This document shows positions 49,500 to 61,626 of a DNA stretch of 64,000 bases, piece by piece; within the stretch, counting starts at the first letter, position 1, and every line of letters starts with the position of its first letter. The position numbers and the translations under genes were made by a program. The notes under the pieces were generated by a model, which searched no databases, was not told the origin of the DNA, and saw only the letters and a program-made list of their open reading frames with translations. Source of the stretch: Anseranas semipalmata (lineage: Eukaryota; Chordata; Aves; Anseriformes; Anseranatidae); NCBI GenBank assembly GCA_013399115.1, contig VXAA01002998.1, forward strand, positions 62,001-126,000, read 5' to 3'.

Positions 49500-49640
49500 A
49501 CTTCAAGAGAACCAGATATGATTCTAACCCTGTGGGCGAGTCGTTTGACTTCTCAGTGTCCCAACTTTCCCTATCTGAAAGGTGGAGACAAAATGGCGGT
49601 GACATTTTACTTTAGAATCTATAAGTTGCTATAATTATTT
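49500..49640 (+). repeat. MIR-type SINE fragment, plus strand
   Basis: 'taaccctgtgggcgagtcgt', then 'ttgacttctcagtgtcccaa', then 'tttccctatctgaaaggtgg' follow the MIR core '...gaccttgggcaagtcacttaacctctctgtgcctcagtttcctcatctgtaaaatggg' phrase by phrase. The tail beyond 49610 is weak. It is an old copy, probably shared with other amniotes. Confidence 0.7.
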
Positions 49641-52028
49641 TTCTTACATAAAAGTACTACAGCTTGCCAGTTTGCATGGTGGAAATGATTGCCAGAACTC
49701 TTCATTAGTCTGAACAAGAAAATCCCCTCACCTAGTCTAGAAGGTCTGGGATACAGACCTTCACGAACATCCTGTCCTGCAAATCCCCAAGAAAGTTTAT
49801 TTCTCTAGGATTTTTATGAGATGATAATTTGGCCTACATTCCTTGCTTGCAAAGCCTATGACAGTATTAAGCCACCAACAGTAAAATCAGCACTGCTGTC
49901 CCTGATTTATTTGGTTATTTGGCAGATCTTTTTTTTTATTTTTATTTATTTATTTTTTATTTAGACCACAGTCATGAACTCAAAAACTCATTTATAAAAT
50001 GCAAGAAGGGTTTTCAAAAATAAACACACTTTTTCTGTAAATAGGCAGGTCAGAGCAGGGATAAACAGCTAAGCAGCATGGAATATTGAGTTAAATGGAG
50101 CATTCAGGCCAGTTAGATCAGCTTTCAAACCACCACATATTAACTGCTTTGGACTATAGAGTGTTATGCATGTAAAGGATTTGATGGAGATAATAAAACC
50201 AATCTTTGATCATAATAAAAGAAGGCTCCTAAATGGCATGAAGATCTCCACTTAGAGAATTTTGATAACCTTTCCATTTTAACTTCCAGAGTTCAGAGGC
50301 TTGAGTTATGTATTACTGAGAGAAAAATATCTCCCTAAAGGAAGACAAATTAAAAGCCACACAGGTAGTCAAGCAAGGATGCTACTGAAAACCAGACTGA
50401 GACAATTTTGTCCATAGCAGGTGTTGACAAAGGCTAACACTTTTTAAGAATGACAGTTAATATAATTCGAACTGCAGTGCAAAAACTTGGAAATATTTCT
50501 TGAGTCTTCCTCTTTTAGTATTTCTAAGCTGCTCCTATCCTTGATATTTTTAATGGAAAACCTGAGCTAACTAAAAGAGATATTAGTATTGAAGCTACAC
50601 ATCTTAGTGAAAGAAATAAAAGAGGTTTCTTGTGAAACATTTTACAAGTTTTTCTCAATTTGTTGAGGTCAGATTTCTGCCTGGCACTTGCTTAAAAGAA
50701 AAGGTTTCATCTGAAGGAAGCTTCTGGAAGCATACAGGATCATACATGGATGATTTCCCCAAAGCTCTTTTCTGTGGCTCTAGCTATGTGAAGGAGAACA
50801 GGGCTGAAGGCAAGTCTGTCACAGCATGTTGGGGCAGGGTGTGGACATCTCAATACTCAAGATTACTCAATACCAGCACTGGTGGGAAGCCACACACACG
50901 TTTCCACACCATGCTGCTAGCAAAGCACTGCCAGCTCCTTACACTGACATTTCTACTAAATGTCTTTCCCTGATTAGAACAGCACTAGCCAATTGGTAAA
51001 GGATCAGTCTTTTTCCAGTCAATTTTTTGAAACTGACTTTATGAAAACAGTTGTGGTCCTTAATTTGTCCTTTTCTGACCTAGTAGAGCTGGCAGCTCTG
51101 ACACAGTGTTTGGCACTAGCTGTAGACAGAGCAGCTGTACCAGGCACAACCTAAATGGCTACTAACAAGGAAAACATGGTTGATGACTCATCCCTGATTG
51201 CATTTTAATACAGAATCTCAGTGTTTTATCTTCTGTTCCTGGTAAAGTCAACACCAGCAAAACACAACCACAAGCCTGTACGTGTAGCAGCAGCAGTCTA
51301 TTTTCATGGGCTTCTACATTCCTCAACCAAAAAATGTATTTTGAGCTGCTGAATCTAAATGTAGTAAGTGGGGATTTAGCTTCCCGTTTTCAGTAATATT
51401 CCAAGAATTTATGCTCTTATACTAACTTTTCCATGTGTGGGATTCTATAAGCATACAGGCTATGCACCAAATTTTACAGTATTACAGAAGGACCCACCTA
51501 CTGTTAAAGTGCACTTGGCTCCCACCAAGCTGGAAACTCAAGATCTATTGATGCTAAAACAAAGCTTTAGAATCATTTCACTAAGGGTTCAAAAAAATAC
51601 CTCATTGTCCATCTCCCTTCAGCATATGCCAAGCTGTGAACCACAAGAGAAAATATGCCATGAGTGTCAATTGTGGCAGACCTGTAACTTAGGAAGTGAA
51701 CAGCGACTGCCAGGTTATTTCTGTCAGTTCTTCCCAAGTCAGTTTTGTCACAATGGAAGATGTTAAAGAAGAGAAAAAGAGAAAGAAAATACAAAGGAGA
51801 AAAGAGGAAAGAAGAAAGGCAAGGAAAGGGATTATTTCTATCCCATTCTGCTCTAAGGACCTGACCAGTCTGTTCGCTACTCTCCATGGGATTTGGATTG
51901 TGACCTTCCATAAAACTTACAGAATAGCTTATATTTTAAAAGAAAAATAAATAGGTGAAATTCATCATTTTTTATATTGTACCCATTCTTTTATATTATA
52001 TTTTTATCATTCTTTTATAACATGCCCA

Positions 52029-52052
52029 TTATATTATATGGGTATAATATAA
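52029..52052. other. AT-rich perfect hairpin
   Basis: A 10-base arm TTATATTATA pairs perfectly with TATAATATAA across a 4-base TGGG loop. It lies in very AT-rich DNA (51965-52060), where short inverted repeats are common by chance. No transcript or function is implied. Confidence 0.85.
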
Positions 52053-54600
52053 GTGTGTCTGCAATGTGAGAAACTGCTCATCCCCATGAATAAGCTAGGC
52101 CTAAACATATATGATAATTTAAAACTGAATCTTTCCAGGAATTGACTAATACAATGAGCTCAGTAAAACATTCTTGTGCAATGACTCTGTGCTGAAGGGA
52201 TAGTAAACACGGTCAATAAAAGACACAATCAAGGTAAAATTTATGCTAGCGCTTTAAATTACCTTGAAATGGTTTTGTCTGAAATATCAGCTCTATTTTA
52301 GGAAAGGAAAGCTTTTGGCTTTATTTTTGGATATATAACTATTTCATGGTTAAATTAAGAAAAATAAGCAATTCAAAAGTGTGCTTCTTACATATAGTAA
52401 ATAGCAGAAAGACAAATAGCTTAATTGATCCTTTACCTAATTCAGCTACATGCCACACTCACTCTTCTTTTGAAAGCAATTACAGTATGTGCTCTAAAGT
52501 TTATGGATTGCAGTGTTCTCCAAAATGGTGAGCAATATCATATGTATCTTGTTTCAGAAACAGAATGGCTTTCACTGTGTTGAAATGTCTTCAATAAGGT
52601 AAAGTGAAATGAGATGTTGACACACAAATGTTTTCCCTTGAAATCTATTTTATGTGAATTACCTGAGGCATAGCTATATATACAATACTTGCTGAAGGAT
52701 TTGTCACAAACAACCTGTAATCTTTCACTATATTATCAAGGGCATATCTTAATAAAAGGAAATTGTTAATCTGTGTATTTGAATGGCAGCACACTAAATG
52801 AAAACACAGATGTATTACTATTGATACACATTATGCTCCTGATATAAAGCTCCAGGTTATGCGGACATCTTTATTTCCTTATAAGCATTTAAAAAAAGTA
52901 ACCCTTTCCTAAGCCATGAAGGAAAATAAGAGCCCAGTGTAATGCCTTACAGAATTTAAGAGCTGTCAGTATTTAATGTTGCTCTCAATAGCAACGCAGG
53001 CTGAAAAGTTAGAGAAATCTGTGCAATTCTTTCAGTCAGCTGAAGAGGCACCATTTAAGATCTGGGCTGTTTTCTTACTGGGCTACACTGATGTCACACC
53101 ACAATTTAACCACACTACACCCAAGACATGCTATCCTGTTCTTGAAAGGTGGTCATTACTCTAAGCCTGCATAAAAGGGTTTTTAGAGAAATCCAGTATT
53201 ATGTATCTAATTGTTTTTGAAATTCCATTGGAAAGGAATGCAAAGTTCCTCAGGTCCACTTTTCTTAGAACAAGAAACAACATTTTCATGCACAGCTGTT
53301 TATTAAGAACAAGTTGCATGGATATAATTTGTCAAATGACCCTAGCTGCTGTTAAAGCATCAAACTGACAATTGAAATTGAGTTTTTACATCAAGTACAC
53401 AGCTCTGATACATCAACAGTCACTTTTATAATCAACTAATGTAATTACATATGTATATTACAAATATCCTTTGTATGCGGTGATGAGGACACAGTACATT
53501 AATGTGGTATATTTAGACACGGCATCAACTTTTGTGCAGTTCAACTATCTGGGTATGTCTCTAGTCTTCCCAATTGCTTAATATTTCATTAAAAGTAATA
53601 GTTTAAAAGGGACATTGATTAAAGTTCCATGTATCTGAATCACAGAATAATCACAATCAGGAAACAGTACAACTGAGAAGACTAAAAGGAAATACAGAAA
53701 AGCCATGGCAACAGAATTTCCATCAGTTTATATTATTCAAGTTTGACCATATATCAGCAAGACCATAAAAATCCAATTCTTACCTCCTATTTGTTCTTTA
53801 TGCTTTGAGAAGAATATGTGGTAACCAGAAAGAAGCAGAAAAGAATCTCATCTCAGTGAAAAAGCCTGCTGTTGCTATTAGATGCGGGTATCTATCCTCA
53901 TTAACAGCTGAAGTGACAGCAAAGACCTTCTAGGAAGAACTTCTAGGAAGTTTTCACCTTCTCCTTTTGCCACCTTGGCTCAGCACTTTTGCACTGGGCA
54001 AACAAAAATAATGTGATATATAACAGAAAGCTTAGTGGTAAAGCAAGAGTACTCAATAACTATGACACAGTCCTCATGAATATTATTGAAAAACAACAAA
54101 GACTGATTTTGAGAAAGCCAAGAACAACAGCTCTTTTTCACTAAATGAGCGTGCTTGTATTGCGTGAACTCATGCTGGTTACACGTTGGTCATTCTACTT
54201 CTTTGCCATGGTCAGGTCCAAGGCTAAGACACAATGGTGTGGAAAGACTGGAATAAATTTCTCCACATTTAGTAGATAGAGACCTAAGAAATGAGAGTTG
54301 CAGTATCCAAGTCCAACTTCAAATATTTTTGACAACCTTTTGCTGCCACCTATAATGTCAGATTGAGAAACAAGCTCAACAGAGAAAATTGAGATCCTGG
54401 CTGAGCATTTATTGCTCCACATTTCTGGGCATCACTCAAGGTCAGGTTTGCTGGTAAAGGCAGCAGTTTGCAGTAGCTGCTGGTAGAGAGGACCACAGTG
54501 TCCTGTCCATGTCCAGCTCACCCAGAATGAACACAGCCTGCAAGGTAGCACAAAATATGCTGAAGTGTACTTAGGCCTGTGACTAAGTAATACTTCTGAA

Positions 54601-54660
54601 ACAAACACAAAAACAAACAAACAAACAAACAAACAAACAATAAAACAAACAAAAAAAGAA
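54601..54660. repeat. (AAAC)n microsatellite
   Basis: Mostly AAAC units with minor variants. It gives a V/F/C/L-rich artefact frame on the minus strand. Confidence 0.9.
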
Positions 54661-57600
54661 GAAGGGAAGTGGACAAATCTAGATTTAAGAACAGGTTTAT
54701 AACCCTGCTTGACTGACAGGGCAGACAAATGCGAAGGATATTCTCTGTACAAGCCAAATGAAACAGAAAGAAGGGATGGGAAAGGTCAATGCAGTGGCAT
54801 ACACATGCGTACCAAATGAGTAATATATGCTCCAAAAAATACTGCATTGCAGATACTAGTGTTCACACAGAAAGACATAGACAGAATTTAGCCCCATACT
54901 GAGCATTTTGGGAAAACAGTCTGTACCTCTCAGAACTGCAGAACAACTGCTTGCAGCAAGCTCAGATGATGGATCTATATATTAGTAGTTACCTGCTGCT
55001 GTAGGGTATAACAGTCCCACTAAATACTGAGCCATAAATTGACTTTTCCAGTGCTAAGCAGCAGTAGTATTTAAGATTTAATAATTCATTATTAATTACT
55101 AATTTTATTACCTATAATGTAATTGAGCTCAAGAATATTTATTTCCCCACAAATACTTCACCATCCTTTCTCCTTTTTTAATCTTAGCACTCCTACAGTG
55201 ATTATATGTCTTTTTGTTAGGCTAAAAATGTTCTTCTGGTTTGAAGCATTCACCTCTCAAATAGTCATATACTCTTCCTGTTATTTCTCTTTTGTGCAAA
55301 GCAATGCAAAACAGGTGTGCATTTTCACTTCAGGGGGAGCTGGTAGCTTCTAACCCCTCTGTGAGCTTTCCCAAATTGTTTCATTTCTGAGCAGCTAGAA
55401 AGCAGGGCATCCAAAAATAGTGGCCCCCTTAGAATACGTATCTCATTACTTCACCTTAACCATATCACTTTCCATTCCTCAGTCAAACTCCGCCTCCTGG
55501 GTCAATATCTCATATATGCACTGCTGGCAGCATTACAGCTTTCACCAAGGGCACAGCTGCATAGAAAAGGACTTCATTGACTTCTCATTAACACCAGGGC
55601 TACAAACACTGCGTAAGGCTTTTGTTCAGCAGCTACTCATGAGACTTTTGGCCAGTGGTTACCCAACATCAGGCTCCCCAAGAGCTGATGTAACTTCTTC
55701 CACCCCAACAATATCAAACCAGTGCCCTTCTCCTAGCCAGAAACAACTATGCTCCCCTCACTGGCGCACTGTTCTAACTAGTACCACCCATCTGCTCCAC
55801 AAGAATCAAGGTGCCAAGGAACCAGTTTAACCTTAGAGCCTCTACCTCAAAGAAAATCAGACTTAGCAGGGGGACTTGTAACAAAAAAGTCCTCATGTCT
55901 CCTTCCCTACTCCTCTGTTACTCAGGAGAGGTAGGTGGCACTAGAGGCACCTGAGTTGCCTGGACAGCTATGGAGACCTCCTCCCATCTCACCCTACTCC
56001 ACTTTAGACTTGCTTATATTCAGAATTTGCTCTGCATCTTCTGCTTGCATGCTTCCTCCACTGGAGTTGGTGTCTTCCCTCCTACCTTCTCAAGCAAGGC
56101 CCTGGGACTGTTTTAAAGTGTCATATATTACCCATATTACATAAATAGCAATATACTACAAGAGTCAGGTCATTTCTTTTGCAACTTACAAAGTTACTTT
56201 AGGTTTGCATATTTATTTTTCAACTAGTTGCCTTTCTTAATTGTTTGTCAGTACCCAGTACCAAATGTCTACCTACCTGTTTATTTAATATATACTCACT
56301 AATATAGTAAGTGTGCAAATCTATGGTACAGCTTGTACCAAACTGGAACCTATCACCCAGACATACAGCTCTGGTCTAGTAACTCTCTGTATCTTGTTAG
56401 GGAGTACGTGGTCTCTTACACAAATCAAAATAGTAAAAGAAAATCCTTTGTTACACTACAAACAAGAAACTTATTGCCCCAGGGTATCAAAACTAACCAG
56501 GATTTTGCAGTCACTGAGAAAAAATGCATATAACAGTGAACACTTATACCTCTGAAAGGCGTATCAGTCTTAAAACCATGCAGCGAAAGTTTGACTTCTA
56601 ACTTGTGAGTGCTATATAGGCATTAACTATGGCTAATTTATCCCATAAACAAATTGGCACCAAAGAGGATGCTTACACCTTATGCCCTAATACAGCAGGG
56701 GAATGCTTATACCAGGATTTGCCCAAATTGCAGTAGAGGGGGATAGCAGAAATGAGACCACAGTGATCTTCTGATTAAACCACCCAAGACAGGTTCCTTC
56801 CAGGTTCTGGAACACACACTGTAAAATGGGAAACTACTAATGTGGTAGTAATATGTTCCTACTTCTACAGTCTTTAATGCACATGAAATGATGGTTTGCA
56901 ACCATGATAAAACATCAAAGAAAAGCTAACTAAAACAAAACGTAGTTCTTAATGCATAACTACTTAAATAAGCTCAATGCATTTACTAAGAATTTACACA
57001 TTCACTGAATCCAAAGTAATTCACTTTCTGTATTTTCATGGGTTTCACTCCTCATCCATGCAGAATTTCCATGCTACTGTGCTACCGGTGAATTTGGCCA
57101 AGAAAAAAATTCAAGATTAGTCTCTGGGGAACTTCATCTGTCCTTTCTGAGGTTGATTGTGGCAATTTTTAAAGTAAAAATAAGTTCTTGCAGAATAGAC
57201 TGTGGTGTATTAATAAACGTAAAAGAAATCCTGTTTCCATCTTTATATCTGTGTAAGTTAGAAGCAACTACAAAATAAAACTGATGCAAATAAGTTTGTA
57301 GTCTGGAAACAAAAGTCCTCTTGAAATTGCTAGTATTCTTTAACTTTCATTACACAGAGATCTGGTATTGTTTATAATACTGTTTATGCTATAAAACCTG
57401 CCATGACTCTTACCCCATTACTGTGGCATAAGTTCATGTCTTTAAATTGTCATTTATGTGACGGAGGATATTCCCACATATTTTGTTAATCTCTTGTCAT
57501 AGTTTTGCCTTTCTATTTACTGCATTCTGCTCCCATTTCTGTCTTCATTTACCTCCTACACTCACTTCAATTCCAGCAAAAGACTTTAAAATTCAGTATT

Positions 57601-59672
57601 TTTATTTCTCATAAAATAAAGAGAAAGGTAAAGAACATCACACCAGTGAAGAAAAATTATCAGACAAGTCTTGAGCATTTTTTTTTAATTCATTCTCTAT
57701 TTTTCTTTAATAAGAAAAATACTGGTAGAAGCTCTTTTCCATTCCCATATACTAAACACTACCAATCATATGGGTATTGATTCAACCTGTGAAAATGTAT
57801 TGTAATGCAAAGTTCACCTTTTGACTTTCAGTCTCTACAATTCTTTTGTGATGAGCAAGAATACACTCACAGTTCCCAGATCTAGAAGTATTTATATAGA
57901 AGCAATATAAGGAAAGAAAAGGTACAGAAGATGCCTCCTAACCCTTACTCTTTGGAAACAGCATTTTTGCTTTTGCAGTAGGTGCTTTCCCTTTCTTCAT
58001 CTCTCTGTCACTTCTATCGGGGATTTACCATCTCTGCCACTGACATGGGTTTATTTATTGCCACCTCTTCACACAAATTCTCACAAATGACTCTTCTTAA
58101 GAATGACTTGTGAATTTGCTAAATAATGAAGTCAGAATGCCTGTCGTTACAAATGTCTACAAAGTTGTGAAGGCTGAAAGAGTGGTGAGAAACTGATACT
58201 AAACATACTAATTTGAGCCAGTAACGACCAGGGCTCCCACATGCCTGTTCTGGGCAGACCTGCCTTGCAGACCACTGCTGCTTCTGGGGCCATTTGGTCA
58301 CTGGGTTCTTCAGTCCAATGGTCTTGAAATTACTAAATGACAGGCTTGAAGCTCAGTCAGCAAGACGGGTCTGTCCCCTGGCCACAGATCCCAGCCCCTT
58401 GGAATCTGAATTCAGATAGTCCCCTGGCAGCATCAGCTTGTGGACAGAGGGGCCACACCTATACTACTACATTAAATGTGTCAGAAGTGTCCTGGCAGGA
58501 GAACTCAACTGCCACAACTATGACATTTTCAAAAGGGTCCCTCACATGGTTTAGGCCCATTCCAATTAACATTACTTCAAACATTTTATGGGCATTACTA
58601 GAGGCTTAGCATGGGCCTGGGACTAGTCCCAGTGGTGGTTTGGAAGTGACTACCCTATTCTAGAGGATAAGAGAATTTAATGGCAGACAGACAGAGTGTT
58701 CTACCACAGGTGGCCTGACACTGCATCTAGCTTGCCAATAGTGCAGCCTCTAACAGCAGATCTGTAGAGGGGACCCAATGCCTACACTATACACATACCT
58801 GGGTACACATGTTGAGCAAGGTCCTGTTTGCTGCTGTGGATTGAGTGGCCATTTGTAGCCGGAACACATCAGGTGCATTCTTAAGAATGCATTTTGCCAT
58901 TTAGTTTCACCTGAAAGGAATCCAGTTTTTGTGCTCCAAGCCCACTCTGCTTTGTAAACCAAAACAGTGTGTAGTGTTAGGAGATGCACTTCCAAAAATA
59001 TGAAAAGTATTATTCCACAAAGAAGTGTTTGTTTCCTTTATTGACCATTGTGTTTGTGTTCATTCTAGTGCATAGTGCTATTTTTACCCATGTAGTTTCC
59101 TGATAGCATTCAGTGTATTTGATGAAGTGGCCGTTCTGAAGGCTGCAGGGATGTCCTGGTGCACTTGCACCTTGGAAAATGGAAATGTTAGACTCTATTT
59201 GGTGTTTGCTGATCTATTTTGCTTTCAGTGATAAGTCTGGCCAAGTGTAGGAACGATTTGAGGACTTACCATGGATATTCTGGGGAAAAAGTAAAATCAT
59301 AATCCTTTTCTACTTTACCTAGTAAGTGCTTAATAATCTTCTTTACACATTTCAGTACAGCATGGTATTAATTAAGATTTATATTACTTTTTGGTATTTC
59401 ACTCAGAGGTTAGATCTATTTTGATGTAGAAATTATCTTATGAGTTAACAATAATCTTCAACTACAATAAACATTTCATTTAGGATAGATGCTGTGTTAT
59501 GTGAGGATGTGGCATTTTGACAAAAGAGGAATGATGTATGTTTTGGAGAGCCAGTTTGCTTGTTTTTGTTTTTTTTAATGATTTTTCTGAAGATAGTTTT
59601 ATACCATTTTTGAGATGGATTACGGTGTCTAGAAATGATGATGTTGGAGTAAAATACAGGATTAAATAAAAG

Positions 59673-59700
59673 TTTTTTTTTTTGAGAGAGAGAGAGAGAG
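59673..59700. repeat. T-run and (GA)n microsatellite
   Basis: Eleven T followed by GA dinucleotides. Confidence 0.9.
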
Positions 59701-61561
59701 AATGCAATCAGCATATTTGCCATATGAATAACTAATTTTTTCGATGATTGTATATCATCTCTCATCTTTTTGTTTCCAGTTTAATGACAAGGTGGCATTA
59801 ATGGCAACACTTCTGACATATATATTATAGTAATGTTATCTCTGGTTTACAGATTCATCTAGGTACACAGAGATTCATATTCACATGTCCCTACCTCTAT
59901 GTGCAAAATTCACCTTCCATATACAGAAATTGAAACTCCCTACTTCTGACCATCACTGAAATGAAAGGATTCAGTATGAAGGAGAATTATACAATCAAGC
60001 TCCCATATCTGTATTTCATCTGTTTTCACTATTATGACTAGGAACAGAGTAATCCTTAAGCAAATCATCTGGAACTCATGTCAAAATAATGATGTCCATG
60101 GTGACATAGGTAACATGATTACAATGAAAAGCAGAAGAGATGTCATGTCATAAATCCATTACATTTGAAAAGAAGAGAATAGCGCAAAACTTGAGATGTC
60201 AGACTTCAAATTTGAAGGGGATCACTATTACTACTCCTCTAAGCTTAATCTTCATGACTTTGGTTCAAGTCTCCTTTTTATCAGTGTACCTTGTATGACT
60301 TCAATGGTGTCACCAATATACATTGAGAGGAGAGTTTGGCTTAACATTTTCAAGAGTAATGTTGTAGTTTATGATATAGTGCACAACCAAGACAATGCAT
60401 ATAGCCAAAAAAGTCCAAATGTCATTCCTGGTATGGAAATCTTCAAACTTAATACCATATATTGCCATATGTGACCCATCTCTGAGATTGTTTAAATGAT
60501 CTTAGAGCAATGGAAGGATATTGTTCAAGTCAAAACATAGCCTGTTCTTCATCTGTACTTTAAAGATCAAGGGTGTTATTTCTGACTATTTTTAAAAAGT
60601 CAGTGTGATACAATAATGCATATGAGCAGGATTTGACTGTACCTTGTGAATTTAAATGAGACAGGTTTCATGTTATGAACCCAGGAAAAATATGTGAAGA
60701 AATTAATTAGGGGATAAATTCACAATGCATTTACTACTGGTTGTTCATTCTAAAGATTTATCCCAAAGGAATAAGAGGTGGTGAAGTCGTGGTGAAGTTT
60801 GTACACACAGGCAACCTACTGCAGAATTGGTGGAAAAATTATACTGAAATTTACTTTACATATTTTCAGATACATGGTTGTGACATTTTTTCTGTAGAAT
60901 ATTTGCATTATAAAAAAAAAAAATCAGCTACAGTTTTATTCATCTTACTAAGGTAAAGTTGCTCAGACCACTGGAATGCTTCTCTTTCCAGAAAACATGT
61001 ATTAAGCATGGATTTCCCCTCCTCAGGAAGTCGTAGAGAGAACTTATAACAAAATTAATCTCTTAGACACTTCTCACTGTTAGTATGTCTAAAAGAAAAA
61101 CTTCTACCTATTCTGCTATAGGTTTAACTCAGTCCATTCTAAACAATGGGTGTGCAAAACTTCTGTATTATTTTGAAAGTATTTAGTTAGAAGGAGATTT
61201 TGCTGATCTTTCTAAGGGAAAAGCCTTCAGGGGCCACTGGACAATAATTTCTCTGTGTTTATGAGCTAAAATTTTCAGCCAACCTTTTCAATATGAATGT
61301 GATGATAGGATATTTTTGATAAATGTTCCCACTACTCAAATAAAATATTTTCAACAAAAGGTATTTTACCAGTTCTACCTGCCACCTATTAAGATAATTA
61401 AGGATATGTTTCCAGTTTTATTCTCATTTTAAAGAACAGCATATTTCAACTAAGACTTAAATAACTTGTCATTTTGACTTATGACCTGAGTGAATAGCAT
61501 GTATTGCTATACCTACATACAATCTTTGGCAACTTTTGCATTTGCTCCTGGGCTCAGTTCC

Positions 61562-61586
61562 AAAAAAAAAAAAAAAAAAAAAAAAA
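61562..61586. repeat. Poly-A tract at gap edge
   Basis: 25 A run directly into the N gap. Whether it is a retroposon tail cannot be judged because the other side is missing. No retroposed gene is recognisable upstream. Confidence 0.9.
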
Positions 61587-61626
61587 NNNNNNNNNNNNNN
61601 NNNNNNNNNNNNNNNNNNNNNNNNNN
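61587..61626. other. Assembly gap (40 N)
   Basis: Forty undetermined bases after a homopolymer. The real size is unknown. Confidence 0.99.

Larger units (their letters stand above)
49641..61586. other. Unique AT-rich non-coding DNA with simple repeats
   Basis: I recognise no gene and no dated transposon across this stretch. The longest frame, 136 codons at 55420-55830, has no known domain, no matching splice context and a composition expected by chance. Simple repeats: TTTA-type at 49929-49962, AAAC at 54601-54660, a T-run plus GA array at 59673-59700, and an A-run at 61562-61586. Confidence 0.55.

Noticed and set aside
55420..55830. 136-codon open frame, the longest one outside CR1
   Set aside because: No known domain, signal or membrane segment is visible, and the composition is chance-like. 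In 64 kb of DNA a frame of this size is expected without selection.
61490..61626. Possible processed pseudogene ending in poly-A
   Set aside because: No coding similarity can be seen upstream of the A-run, and the downstream side is an N gap.
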